37,520 nt of DNA from JANRKT01 sp033763355 (GCA_033763355.1 JANRKT010000189.1:1-37520), one strand, 5' to 3'. Shown: positions 29,850 to 37,520, counted from the first letter of the stretch. The notes: a model not told the origin generated them from the sequence alone. Program-made: numbers and translations.

Positions 29850-30248
29850 ATGGTAACAGATCCTATAGCAGATTTTCTTACAAGAATCCGTAATGCGCAG
29901 ATGGCAGGCCACCGTATTGTTGAGATACCTGCATCCAACCTTAAAAAACGCATGACGGAAATCCTGTACAACCAGGGCTATATTCTGAAGTACAAGTTTG
30001 AGGATGATAACAAGCAGGGCGTAATTAAAATAGCCCTCAAGTATGATCCCCAGACCAAAGAGCCTGCCATTAAAACGCTTGAAAGGATAAGCCGTCCGGG
30101 TTTGCGCCAGTATGCAAGCCCTGCTGAATTCAGGAGGGTAAAGAATGGCCTTGGCCTTGCCATCATTTCCACCTCAAAGGGTGTAATGACTGATAAAGAT
30201 GCAAAGGTGCAGAATGTAGGCGGTGAAGTGCTTTGTTATATCTATTAA
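29850..30248 (+). CDS. rpsH: 30S ribosomal protein S8
   Basis: 132 residues (E. coli 130). TDPIADFLTRIRNAQMAGHR (3-22), ERISRPGLRQYASPAEFRRV and GLGLAIISTSKGVMTDKDAK are conserved. S8 binds the central domain of 16S rRNA and in E. coli represses spc translation. It has an unusual purine-rich ribosome-binding sequence. A hairpin with a T run follows eight bases after its stop. Confidence 0.97.
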   Translation: MVTDPIADFLTRIRNAQMAGHRIVEIPASNLKKRMTEILYNQGYILKYKFEDDNKQGVIKIALKYDPQTKEPAIKTLERISRPGLRQYASPAEFRRVKNGLGLAIISTSKGVMTDKDAKVQNVGGEVLCYIY

Positions 30249-30254
30249 ATCCCG

Positions 30255-30280
30255 TCTTCCGGCAGGAAGAAGGTTTTTTT
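30255..30280 (+). terminator. Possible internal terminator or attenuator between rpsH and rplF
   Basis: TCTTCC (30255-30260), loop GGCA, GGAAGA (30265-30270), then AGG and seven Ts. The stem is short and the T run starts three bases late, so partial termination is more likely than full. Confidence 0.4.
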
Positions 30281-30373
30281 AAAGGTTTGTTGATACATTA
30301 AGCTGATCTATACTGAGCTGACCGGTCAACAATGATTAAAATCTGATTTTTGAATTTTGAAATTATTTAAACT

Positions 30374-30934
30374 ATGTCTCGTATAGGAAAAAAACCGGTA
30401 GAAGTTCCCAAAGGTGTTACTGTTTCAGTGGGCAACGACAATACACTTACTGTAAAAGGCCCCAAAGGTGAGTTGAAGCAGGGAATTGACAGGGATATTA
30501 AAGTGGCTGTAAAAGACGGCGAAATAAGTTTTGAAAGGCCAACAGACCAGATACGCCACCGTGCCATGCATGGCCTTTACCGTTCATTGGTGAGCAACAT
30601 GGTAAAGGGTGTTACAGATGGTTATAAAAAGCAAATGGAGCTGGTGGGTGTGGGGTACAAAGCTTCCAACCAGGGCAACCTGCTTGATCTTTCTCTCGGT
30701 TTTTCGCACAACATTGTTTTTGAAGTGCCCAAAGAACTGAAAGTAACCACAGCACAGGAAAAAGGTGAAAACCCAAAGATTGTGCTGGAAGGAATAGACA
30801 AGCAACTGATAGGCCAGGTGGCTGCCAAAATCCGCAGCCTGCGCAAGCCGGAGCCTTACAAAGGTAAAGGTGTGAAGTACACTGGTGAATACATCCGCCG
30901 CAAAGCTGGTAAAGCTGCAGGTGGCGCCAAATAA
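30374..30934 (+). CDS. rplF: 50S ribosomal protein L6
   Basis: 186 residues (E. coli 177). SRIGKKPVEVPKGVTVSVGN (2-21), MHGLYRSLVSNMVKGVTDGY and LRKPEPYKGKGVKYTGEYIR with the C-terminal RRKAGKAAGG are conserved. L6 lies near the factor-binding site. A 125-base gap with a hairpin separates it from rpsH, the longest gap within the spc part. Confidence 0.97.
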   Translation: MSRIGKKPVEVPKGVTVSVGNDNTLTVKGPKGELKQGIDRDIKVAVKDGEISFERPTDQIRHRAMHGLYRSLVSNMVKGVTDGYKKQMELVGVGYKASNQGNLLDLSLGFSHNIVFEVPKELKVTTAQEKGENPKIVLEGIDKQLIGQVAAKIRSLRKPEPYKGKGVKYTGEYIRRKAGKAAGGAK

Positions 30935-30988
30935 GAATATTGATTAAAAAGTTTCCGGCAGTATCGGAAGCATAATAAATAAAGTAAG

Positions 30989-31342
30989 ATGGACGCAAAA
31001 GTTATAAGAAGGCAGAAAATCAGGTACCGGGTACGCAAACAAATTTCCGGTACTGCTCAAAAACCAAGGTTATCTGTGTTCAGGAGCAACACTGATATTT
31101 ATCTGCAGCTGATAGATGACCTCTCAGGTAAAACATTGGTTTCCGCTTCTACAAAAGATAAAGAAATCAAAGCGCAGAAAGCGGCCAAGGTGAATTTGAG
31201 CAAGCTTGCTGGACAGGCCCTGGCAAAAAAAGCCGGTGCGCTTGGCATTACCACATGTGTTTTCGACCGCGGTGGTTACCTGTATCATGGCCGTGTAAAA
31301 GCAGTTGCCGAAGGTGCAAGGGAAGCCGGACTGAAATTCTGA
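30989..31342 (+). CDS. rplR: 50S ribosomal protein L18
   Basis: 117 residues. RRQKIRYRVRKQISGTAQKP (7-26), RLSVFRSNTDIYLQLIDD and VFDRGGYLYHGRVKAVAEGA are conserved. L18 carries 5S rRNA into the 50S subunit with L5. It is 36 bases before rpsE. Confidence 0.97.
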   Translation: MDAKVIRRQKIRYRVRKQISGTAQKPRLSVFRSNTDIYLQLIDDLSGKTLVSASTKDKEIKAQKAAKVNLSKLAGQALAKKAGALGITTCVFDRGGYLYHGRVKAVAEGAREAGLKF

Positions 31343-31378
31343 TTATAACCTGTATATCGTAATTCGTAAATATTAAAA

Positions 31379-31897
31379 ATGGCAAAAGTAAACTTAACCA
31401 AAGTAAAAGCCGGCGACCTTGAACTGAAAGAAAAAGTGGTAGCCATTAATCGTGTGGTAAAAACAACAAAGGGCGGACGTGCCTTTAGTTTTTCTGCATT
31501 GGTTGTTGTTGGGAATGAAGGCGGCGTGGTAGGTCACGGTTTGGGCAAAGCCAAAGAGGTGCAGGAAGCAATTACCAAAGGCATTGAAGATGCCAAGAAG
31601 AACCTGATAAAAGTTCCGGTAATGCACGGCACCATTCCTCATGACCAGTACGCAAAAGAAGGCGCAGCAAAAGTATTGATCAAGCCTGCGGCGCATGGTA
31701 CGGGTGTAATTGCCGGTGGCAGCATGCGTGCCGTACTGGAAAGTGCAGGTGTAACAGACGTGCTGGCAAAATCACTTGGTTCAGCCAACCCTCACAATGT
31801 GGTTAAAGCTACTTTTAAGGCCCTGGCCATGCTGAGGGAGCCCATTAATATTGCCAAAACACGCAGCCTTTCTTTAAAGAAAGTGTTTAACGGATAA
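31379..31897 (+). CDS. rpsE: 30S ribosomal protein S5
   Basis: 172 residues. The double-stranded-RNA-like domain has LKEKVVAINRVVKTTKGGRA (16-35) with the loop where spectinomycin resistance arises, then VGHGLGKAKEVQEAITKGIE, and the C-terminal domain has GTGVIAGGSMRAVLESAGVT and GSANPHNVVKATFKALAM. S5 acts in decoding accuracy and helps mRNA unwinding with S3 and S4. It is 74 bases before rpmD. Confidence 0.97.
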   Translation: MAKVNLTKVKAGDLELKEKVVAINRVVKTTKGGRAFSFSALVVVGNEGGVVGHGLGKAKEVQEAITKGIEDAKKNLIKVPVMHGTIPHDQYAKEGAAKVLIKPAAHGTGVIAGGSMRAVLESAGVTDVLAKSLGSANPHNVVKATFKALAMLREPINIAKTRSLSLKKVFNG

Positions 31898-31971
31898 ACC
31901 CCGGCCCCTGAAGAGGGAGCAGCCCGGTAATCAATTAATTAAACTCAAAATTCCGCTTTAAGGGATAGGGT

Positions 31972-32151
31972 ATGAAAAAGATAAAAATAACATTGGTAAA
32001 AAGTCCCATTGACAGGCCGGAGCGCCAGAAGCAAACGCTTGTTGCACTTGGCTTAAACAAAACCAATGCAGTAAAAGAAGTTGAAGCCACGCCACAGATA
32101 CTGGGAATGGTGAGAAAAGTAAACCATCTGGTGAAGGTGGAGGAAGTATAA
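31972..32151 (+). CDS. rpmD: 50S ribosomal protein L30
   Basis: 59 residues: KKIKITLVKSPIDRPERQKQ (2-21), TLVALGLNKTNAVKEVEAT and GMVRKVNHLVKVEEV. Order, length and sequence match the short bacterial L30, with the TL-x-ALGL turn. It lies between rpsE and rplO, its standard place. Many bacteria lack it, so its presence is informative. A perfect 18-base inverted repeat follows before rplO. Confidence 0.95.
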   Translation: MKKIKITLVKSPIDRPERQKQTLVALGLNKTNAVKEVEATPQILGMVRKVNHLVKVEEV

Positions 32152-32166
32152 GGAAGTCAAAAGGCA

Positions 32167-32218
32167 AAATTCAAAAAGTAAAAACCAATACTTACAATAT
32201 TTTTTACTTTTTGAATTT
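32167..32218 (+). repeat. Perfect 18-base inverted repeat between rpmD and rplO
   Basis: AAATTCAAAAAGTAAAAA (32167-32184) and its exact reverse complement (32201-32218) flank a loop of 16. The spacer is 119 bases and the repeat fills nearly half of it. AT-rich, so its strength as an RNA stem is modest, but 18 perfect pairs are far above chance. Confidence 0.8.
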
Positions 32219-32270
32219 GTAATTAATAAAAGCGAGGGGTGATTCCCCGTTGAGTACAAAATCATATAAA

Positions 32271-32720
32271 ATGAAATTACACAACTTAAGGCCTGCGAAA
32301 GGCGCTACGCACAAAGAAAAGCGTTTAGGACGCGGTGAAGCTTCTGGTCACGGGGGCACATCTACAAAAGGTAACAAAGGCCACCAGAGCCGCAGTGGGT
32401 TTAAAAATAAAATGGCCCATGAAGGCGGCCAGATGCCCATACAGAGAAGGTTGCCCAAACGCGGTTTTAACAACCCGCACAGGGTTGAGTACCGTGTATT
32501 CAACATCGGGCAGATCGGCCAGTTAGCAGAAAAATACGGGTTTACCGAAGTATCACCTGAAAACCTGTACATAAATGGCCTCATTAACCGTACAGATAAA
32601 GTTAAAATACTGGGTAACGGTGAAATAAAGGCAACGCTTAGCTTTAAAGTAAATGCGATCAGCGGAAAAGCAAAATCCGCTATTGAAGCTGCGGGGGGAA
32701 CTGTTAACCTGTTGCAATAA
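32271..32720 (+). CDS. rplO: 50S ribosomal protein L15
   Basis: 149 residues from the ATG at 32271; a TTG frame at 32250 would add seven residues without support. MKLHNLRPAKGATHKEKRLG, then RGEASGHGGTSTKGNKGHQS (Gly/Lys-rich loop that penetrates rRNA) and KMAHEGGQMPIQRRLPKRGF, are conserved. L15 joins late 50S assembly. A GGGG/CCCC mini-hairpin (32236-32248) lies shortly before the start. It lies 73 bases before secY, with a terminator-like hairpin in between. Confidence 0.97.
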   Translation: MKLHNLRPAKGATHKEKRLGRGEASGHGGTSTKGNKGHQSRSGFKNKMAHEGGQMPIQRRLPKRGFNNPHRVEYRVFNIGQIGQLAEKYGFTEVSPENLYINGLINRTDKVKILGNGEIKATLSFKVNAISGKAKSAIEAAGGTVNLLQ

Positions 32721-32737
32721 ATTTTCCCGATATTTGT

Positions 32738-32761
32738 ATGACGCATGAGGTGCGTCATTTT
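32738..32761 (+). terminator. Terminator-like hairpin between rplO and secY
   Basis: ATGACGCA (32738-32745), loop TGAGG, TGCGTCAT (32751-32758), followed by four Ts, CATTTG. Eight perfect pairs and a short T run; it may lower expression of secY and map relative to the ribosomal genes. Confidence 0.55.
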
Positions 32762-32793
32762 CATTTGAAGGCTTCATTTAAATAAAATATTCC

Positions 32794-34128
32794 GTGAAGA
32801 AATTCATTCAAACGCTGAAGAATATCTGGAGCATTGAAGAACTGCGCAGTAAGATCATTGTTACGCTCCTTCTTATTCTTATCTATAGGTTTGGTTCGCA
32901 TATTGTGCTGCCGGGTATTGACCCCAATAAACTTAACACTGAGGCTGCCCAAAAAGGTATCCTGGGCCTGTTTGATATGTTTGCCGGCGGTTCTTTCTCC
33001 AATGCATCCATTTTTGCATTGGGTATTATGCCCTACATTTCCGCTTCAATCTTTATGCAGCTTATGACCATACTGGTCCCGCAGATGCAGAAGATACAGA
33101 AGGAAGGCGACAGCGGCCGGAAGAAGATCAACCAGTGGACACGTTACCTTACAGCAGGCGTTACCACATTGCAGGCTGCAGCTTATGTTGCCTACCTGCG
33201 CAGTGTAAACAAAGATGCTTTAATAGATATTTACCAGCCTTATTTCTGGCTCTCAACAGTTATCATTCTTACAGCAGGAACATTGTTTGTAATGTGGCTG
33301 GGTGAAAAGATACAGGACAAGGGTTTGGGTAATGGCACTTCCATCATCATCATGGTGGGCATCCTTGCACGTTTGCCGCAATCCTTCATGGGCGAACTGG
33401 TGGCCAAACAAACACGTGGCGGCGGCGGTTTGCTTATCTTCCTGGTTGAAATTGCTTTTTTAATTGCTATTATACTGGGTTTGATCATCCTGGTGCAGGG
33501 TGTGCGTAAAGTACCTATCAATTATGCCAAACAGATTGTCGGCAACAGGCAATTTACCGGTGCAAGGCAGTTTCTTCCTTTAAAAGTAAATGCAGCCGGT
33601 GTAATGCCCATCATCTTTGCACAGGCCATCATGTTTTTACCTACGCTTTTTTCATTCACCAATCTTGAAACAGGACAAGGTATTGCCAGGATATTCAACG
33701 ACCACAGCAATTTCTGGTACATGGTTATTTATGCTGTAATGGTAATTGCATTTACCTTTTTATATACTGCACTTATATTTAACCCGAGGCAGATGGCTGA
33801 TAACCTGAAGCAGAGCAACGGTTTCATTCCGGGTGTAAAGCCGGGGCAACCCACTGCCGATTATATTGGTATGGTGATGGACCGCATTACATTACCCGGC
33901 GCCGTATTTCTTGCTGTAGTAGGTATATTGCCCGGTATAGCGCAGAGATTGGGTGTAACACAGAACTTTTCAACTTTTTTTGGGGGCACATCACTGCTGA
34001 TTATGGTGGGGGTAATACTTGATACCCTGCAGCAGATAGAAACACACCTGCTGATGCGGCAGTACGATGGTTTAATGAAGAGCGGCCGCATACAGGGAAG
34101 GCAGCCGGCCACTACTTCTCCGATTTAA
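32794..34128 (+). CDS. secY: Protein translocase subunit SecY
   Basis: 444 residues with a GTG start. Ten membrane helices are recognisable; the first follows ELRSKIIVTLLLILIYRFGS (17-36). VLPGIDP, FDMFAGGSFSNASIFALGIM (plug-to-TM2 region) and the cytoplasmic loop with QLMTILVPQMQKIQKEGD are conserved, as is GILPGIAQRLGVTQNFSTFF near the C-terminus. SecY forms the channel of the general secretion and membrane insertion pathway with SecE and SecG. Its place after rplO is standard; a GTG start may lower translation. Confidence 0.97.
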   Translation: MKKFIQTLKNIWSIEELRSKIIVTLLLILIYRFGSHIVLPGIDPNKLNTEAAQKGILGLFDMFAGGSFSNASIFALGIMPYISASIFMQLMTILVPQMQKIQKEGDSGRKKINQWTRYLTAGVTTLQAAAYVAYLRSVNKDALIDIYQPYFWLSTVIILTAGTLFVMWLGEKIQDKGLGNGTSIIIMVGILARLPQSFMGELVAKQTRGGGGLLIFLVEIAFLIAIILGLIILVQGVRKVPINYAKQIVGNRQFTGARQFLPLKVNAAGVMPIIFAQAIMFLPTLFSFTNLETGQGIARIFNDHSNFWYMVIYAVMVIAFTFLYTALIFNPRQMADNLKQSNGFIPGVKPGQPTADYIGMVMDRITLPGAVFLAVVGILPGIAQRLGVTQNFSTFFGGTSLLIMVGVILDTLQQIETHLLMRQYDGLMKSGRIQGRQPATTSPI

Positions 34129-34129
34129 A

Positions 34130-34936
34130 ATGATTTACTACAAGACAAACGCCGAGATTGAACTCATCAGGCAAAGTTGTTCAATAGTGGAAGCCACCTT
34201 AGCCGAGGTGGCTAAGTTTTTAAAGCCCGGTGTAACCACCATGCAGGCAGACAGGCTGGTGGATACATTCATCCGTGACCACGGCGCCTTTCCTTCTTTT
34301 AAAAATTATAATGGTTTTCCCTATGCTGCCTGCATTTCTGTTAATGATGCGGTGGTGCATGGGTTCCCTACCAATGAAGCATTAAAAGAAGGAGATATAA
34401 TAACGGTGGATGCAGGGGCTTTTAAAAACGGGTTTCACGGCGACAGCGCCTATACTTTTGCGATAGGTACAGTAAGTGATGATGTGAAAATGCTGATGCG
34501 GGTTACCAAGGAATCATTGTACAAAGGCATTGAAAAAGCGTTGCCCGGCAACCGCATCGGGGATATTGCATACGCCATACAGGACTATACGGAAAGGCAG
34601 CATGGTTATGGCGTGGTACGTGAACTGGTAGGCCATGGCCTGGGCCGCAAACTGCACGAAGACCCGCAGGTGCCCAATTACGGCAAAAGGGGAACAGGCG
34701 CCAAGTTAAAAGAAGGAATGGTGATAGCCATTGAACCGATGATTAACCTCGGCACAAAAGATGTTTATCACGACTCAGACGGATGGACAGTGCGGACACG
34801 TGATGGCAAAGTTGCGGCACACTACGAACATACGGTTTGCATTAAAAAAGGCAGGGCAGACATTCTTTCGTCATTTGCTGAAATTGAAAAGATGGAAAAG
34901 GCCAACCCCCATCTTGATTCTTCTTATTACAATTAA
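34130..34936 (+). CDS. map: Type I methionine aminopeptidase
   Basis: 268 residues. The metal-binding residues are in the expected order: VVHGFPTN (His79 region), ITVDAGAFKNGFHGDSAYTF (two Asp), VGHGLGRKLHEDPQVPNYG (His) and MVIAIEPMINLGTK (Glu), then EHTVCIKKG. It removes the N-terminal Met from nascent proteins. It begins one base after the secY stop. In most relatives infA, rpmJ and rpsM follow; here a DinB-like gene follows after a 104-base gap with no terminator. Confidence 0.97.
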   Translation: MIYYKTNAEIELIRQSCSIVEATLAEVAKFLKPGVTTMQADRLVDTFIRDHGAFPSFKNYNGFPYAACISVNDAVVHGFPTNEALKEGDIITVDAGAFKNGFHGDSAYTFAIGTVSDDVKMLMRVTKESLYKGIEKALPGNRIGDIAYAIQDYTERQHGYGVVRELVGHGLGRKLHEDPQVPNYGKRGTGAKLKEGMVIAIEPMINLGTKDVYHDSDGWTVRTRDGKVAAHYEHTVCIKKGRADILSSFAEIEKMEKANPHLDSSYYN

Positions 34937-35040
34937 TATTTCCGTTTTTTTCGCCTGCATAAATGCTGCTGACATAGGGCTGTCACTGCTGCTTTGTTTC
35001 TTTGCTGTGAAAACCTTTCTAAAACTTAAAACGAAGCAAT

Positions 35041-35526
35041 ATGGATACCGCAACAATTCCTGCAAGCATCATTTCTCCTGAAGCCATGTTAAAACACTGG
35101 CAGGGCCACCGGGGCCTTACCCGCCGCACAATAGAAGCTTTTCCCGAAGACAAATTATTTACTTATTCCATTGGCGGCATGCGGCCTTTTGCAGAACTGG
35201 TATATGAGTTCCTCGGTATGGCTGTGCCCGGGGTTACCGGCATTGCAACCGGCAAATGGACGCAATGGGCCGATGCAAAAAAAGTAACCACCAAAAAGGA
35301 GTTGCTGGAGCTATGGGATAATGCAACTGCAGAAGTAAACCGCATCTGGCCAACCATCCCGCCTCATCGCTTTGCAGAAGAAGATATAGCTTTTGGCCAA
35401 TGGCCCGGCACCTGCACTTCTTTCATCTTTTATTTTATTGATAACGAAATTCACCACCGGGGGCAGGGTTATGTTTACCTCCGCTCATTGGGAATTGAAC
35501 CTCCTGCATTCTGGAACAGAGAATGA
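35041..35526 (+). CDS. DinB/YfiT-like four-helix protein
   Basis: 161 residues. The C-terminal helix has the typical IDNEIHHRGQGYVYLRSLG segment with His138 and His139 as candidate metal ligands. In DinB proteins the first metal His is normally in the second helix; here that position reads AELVYEFLGM with a Glu, so the metal site is altered or uses this Glu. The family includes metal-dependent thiol transferases (bacillithiol or mycothiol users) and proteins of unknown role. It lies after map on the same strand. Confidence 0.82.
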   Translation: MDTATIPASIISPEAMLKHWQGHRGLTRRTIEAFPEDKLFTYSIGGMRPFAELVYEFLGMAVPGVTGIATGKWTQWADAKKVTTKKELLELWDNATAEVNRIWPTIPPHRFAEEDIAFGQWPGTCTSFIFYFIDNEIHHRGQGYVYLRSLGIEPPAFWNRE

Positions 35527-35625
35527 GCTGGTTGTTGTTATGTTGATGCTTCTTTTCAGGCGGGTCGGTTTATTCATGATGCAATGAGTGGCCCGCTTCA
35601 TCTTTTCCAGACTAGTAATTTCAGT

Positions 35626-35656
35626 AACTCGGAAAAAATATTCTGAGTTTTCTTTC
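35626..35656. terminator. Terminator-like hairpin between the converging DinB-like and YiiX-like genes
   Basis: AACTCGGAA (35626-35634), loop AAAATA, TTCTGAGTT (35641-35649), eight standard pairs plus one G-U, followed by TTCTTT. It lies in the gap of 132 bases between two converging genes and could serve both strands. Confidence 0.5.
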
Positions 35657-35658
35657 CC

Positions 35659-36249
35659 TCAAAGCACCCTGTACTTCAGGTTCACCCGGCCATCCTTCCA
35701 TATCGCATCGGGGCTGATGTAGCTGTCCTGCATTTTAAAAAGCACATTGGCTTTTGCATATACATCCCTCACCAGTTCGGAGCAGATGTAGTTGCGGTTT
35801 CTTTCCCTTTTGCCGATGCGGAAAAGTATGCGCAGCATAATGCGGATGATCTCCCAGTTGTCGTAAGGCCTGGTGAGTTCATCAAGCCCAAAGCTTATTC
35901 CTTTGTTCAGTCTTTCTTTTTCAAGTTCAAAGTTCAGTTCGCTGATAACAACCTGTCCTTTGTAAGGCCTTTTCTTTCCTTTGTAATCCCGCAGGTATTT
36001 TGAAAGGGGTATCAGACGTATGCCCACAAAGGGCTCCGCTTCCAGCACCAATACACGGCCCAGGTCAGTATCTTTATAAATAACTGCCACATGGCTCCAG
36101 GTAGAACGGGTAAGTTTTTGAATGATGCCGGAAAATAAATAGCTGCCTGAGCAAAAAACAATTTGCCCGGTTTGCAGGAAGTCGCGGATTTTTTCATAAG
36201 GCATAACCGGGAGTTTTTTAATGTCGTGTTTCGTAATTGCTTCTGCCAT
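35659..36249 (-). CDS. YiiX/YebB-like permuted papain-fold protein
   Basis: 196 residues. The permuted NlpC/P60-like catalytic pair is present: a His at 53 in TRSTWSHVAVIY, followed by a Cys at 156 in NYICSELV, with the polar third residue not assignable. TGQIVFCSGSYLFSGIIQKL near the start and ISPDAIWKD near the end fit the YiiX family. These proteins are thought to be amidases, peptidases or lipid-active enzymes; no signal peptide is visible, so the site of action is probably cytoplasmic. It diverges from the dipeptidase gene at 36346. Confidence 0.8.
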   Translation of the reverse strand: MAEAITKHDIKKLPVMPYEKIRDFLQTGQIVFCSGSYLFSGIIQKLTRSTWSHVAVIYKDTDLGRVLVLEAEPFVGIRLIPLSKYLRDYKGKKRPYKGQVVISELNFELEKERLNKGISFGLDELTRPYDNWEIIRIMLRILFRIGKRERNRNYICSELVRDVYAKANVLFKMQDSYISPDAIWKDGRVNLKYRVL

Positions 36250-36345
36250 AACCGCCTTTTTTATTTATCTAACTTAATGAAATTTCACGGGAGCTGCGGT
36301 AAATTTTGCAAACGGGTTCGTATCTTACCATCATATAAACAGCTC

Positions 36346-37520
36346 ATGAAAAAACCGTCGTTACTTTTTTTACTGTCTTGCGCTTTTGTATTTTCTGTAC
36401 AGCCGCAATCAGCATCTGTTCAAAAGGTGAGTGAATACAGCAGGCTGCATGAGGCTGATATCATGAATGAGTTCATTTCCTTTCTTTCCATTCCCAATGT
36501 GGCCTCCGATTCAGTAAACATCCGCAGAAATGCTGATTTTATCATGAACATGATGAAGAAAAGGGGCATTGGTAATGTACAACTCCTCAATGCAGATAAC
36601 CCATCGGCGCCACCTGCAGTATATGGTGAGGTGAAAGTACCCGGGGCAATTTCAACAATTGTATTGTATGCCCATTATGATGGCCAGCCTGTTAACCCTT
36701 TGCAATGGGCAAAAGGGCTTGATCCGTTCATACCCAAATTGTTTTCCGGGAGAATTGACAAGGATGCAAAGGAAATTGCAATACCGCCTGACGCCTATCA
36801 GCCTGATTACAGGATTTATGCAAGAGGGGCATCTGACGACAAAGCAGGCGTTGCGGCAATATTAAATGCGTATGAAGTAATAACAAAAACAGGAATGTTG
36901 CCTGCAAGCAACATTAAATTCTTTTTTGAAGGAGAAGAAGAAGCAGGGTCAACCCATCTTGCAGAAATACTGGAAAACCACAAATCGCTACTGCAATCAG
37001 ACCTGTGGATTATTTGCGACGGGCCGGTACACCAGTCGGGGAAAAAGCAGGTAATATTTGGCGTCAGGGGAGATACGCATATTGAGGTAACGGTGTTTGC
37101 TGCAAAACGTCCGCTGCACAGCGGGCATTACGGCAACTGGTCACCCAATCCCGGTATGCAACTGGCCAAACTGCTTGCATCTATGAAGGATGACAACGGA
37201 AAGGTTACCATAAAAGGTTTTTATGATGATGTGACGCCGTTATCTGTTTCAGAAAAAAAAGCTTTGCAGGAAATACCTTCTGTGGAAGAGCAGATGAAAA
37301 CTGAACTGGGTATTGCAAAAAGGGAAATGCATGACAGGAACCTTTATGAAGCGCTGATGATGCCATCTTTAAATGTTAACGGGATGCAGAGCGCCAATAC
37401 AGGAAAGCTTGCCGCCAACATTATTCCCACCACTGCAACCGCTTCTCTTGACCTGCGTCTGGTATCAGGTAACGACTGGAAGCGCCAGCAGCAAAAAGTA
37501 ATTGACCACATTAAAGCACA
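36346..37520 (+). CDS. Exported M20-family dipeptidase, 3' end outside the window
   Basis: 391 residues are visible and the end is missing. The ATG at 36346 gives a signal peptide (MKKPSLLFLLSCAFVFSV, cleavage around 20-24). The M20 zinc-binding and catalytic segments follow: TIVLYAHYDGQP with His110 and catalytic Asp112, YARGASDDKAG with bridging Asp164, and KFFFEGEEEAGS with the catalytic Glu pair near 197-198; IICDGPVHQ supplies a further zinc ligand. The inserted dimerisation domain begins near FGVRGDTHIEVTVF. The enzyme would cleave dipeptides or other amide bonds in the periplasm. The TAAATTTTG at 36301-36310 is a near-consensus -7 box. Confidence 0.88.
   Translation, partial: MKKPSLLFLLSCAFVFSVQPQSASVQKVSEYSRLHEADIMNEFISFLSIPNVASDSVNIRRNADFIMNMMKKRGIGNVQLLNADNPSAPPAVYGEVKVPGAISTIVLYAHYDGQPVNPLQWAKGLDPFIPKLFSGRIDKDAKEIAIPPDAYQPDYRIYARGASDDKAGVAAILNAYEVITKTGMLPASNIKFFFEGEEEAGSTHLAEILENHKSLLQSDLWIICDGPVHQSGKKQVIFGVRGDTHIEVTVFAAKRPLHSGHYGNWSPNPGMQLAKLLASMKDDNGKVTIKGFYDDVTPLSVSEKKALQEIPSVEEQMKTELGIAKREMHDRNLYEALMMPSLNVNGMQSANTGKLAANIIPTTATASLDLRLVSGNDWKRQQQKVIDHIKA

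Noticed and set aside
34937..35040. Search for infA or rpmJ in the gap after map
   Set aside because: No frame of the right size or sequence exists there on either strand.
1..37520. CRISPR arrays, tRNA or rRNA genes, insertion sequences and prophage genes
   Set aside because: No regularly spaced repeats, cloverleaf sequences, transposase or phage proteins were recognised on either strand by reading alone.

Overview
The window looks like a chromosome segment of a Bacteroidota bacterium, most likely family Chitinophagaceae or a close relative. The evidence is promoter elements of the Bacteroidota type (TTTG, 19 bases, TAnnTTTG) before rpsL and rpsJ, a near-absence of Shine-Dalgarno sequences, a Tat-exported Gfo/Idh/MocA oxidoreductase, an ECF sigma/anti-sigma pair of Bacteroidota style, a zinc-less S14 and a Bacteroidota-type ribosomal protein locus. 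The genus is inference from family resemblance only.

Positions 1-7253 hold a pectin or rhamnogalacturonan use locus. On the minus strand, in order of transcription, are a cytosolic Gfo/Idh oxidoreductase, a small secreted NTF2-like protein, kduI, a Tat-exported Gfo/Idh oxidoreductase, a possible small ORF, a CE12-type rhamnogalacturonan acetylesterase and an alpha/beta-hydrolase esterase cut by the window edge. A LacI-family regulator diverges from them. Two near-identical palindromes (4315-4328 before kduI and 4894-4907 before the NTF2-like gene) look like its operators. Exported esterases would strip acetyl groups, KduI would isomerise the unsaturated uronate product, and the oxidoreductases may supply a redox step; no kduD is visible.

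Positions 7362-17599 are mixed housekeeping: a GT39 transferase next to a GT2 polyprenyl-phosphate sugar synthase, a DUF456 membrane protein, a lone CBM48 protein, a GH29 alpha-L-fucosidase, a minus-strand run (unknown 166-residue protein, rdgB, ECF sigma, anti-sigma-like protein, hotdog thioesterase), ilvE with a clear terminator, and a secreted TapB/DUF3108-like protein.

Positions 17659-34936 are the str/S10/spc ribosomal region, but broken into several transcription units. rpsL-rpsG has its own promoter and terminator; a decayed DUF6922/AbiEii pair lies next on the opposite strand; fusA has its own promoter and terminator; rpsJ has its own promoter, leader hairpin and terminator; then a leader of about 270 bases with several hairpins precedes rplC. 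From rplC the order is rplD, W, B, rpsS, rplV, rpsC, rplP, rpmC, rpsQ, rplN, X, E, rpsN, H, rplF, R, rpsE, rpmD, rplO, secY, map. Several spacers carry long or perfect inverted repeats. The genes that usually follow map (infA, rpmJ, rpsM, rpsK, rpsD, rpoA, rplQ) are absent here.

Positions 35041-37520 hold a DinB-like protein, a YiiX-like permuted papain-fold protein and the first two thirds or so of an exported M20 dipeptidase.
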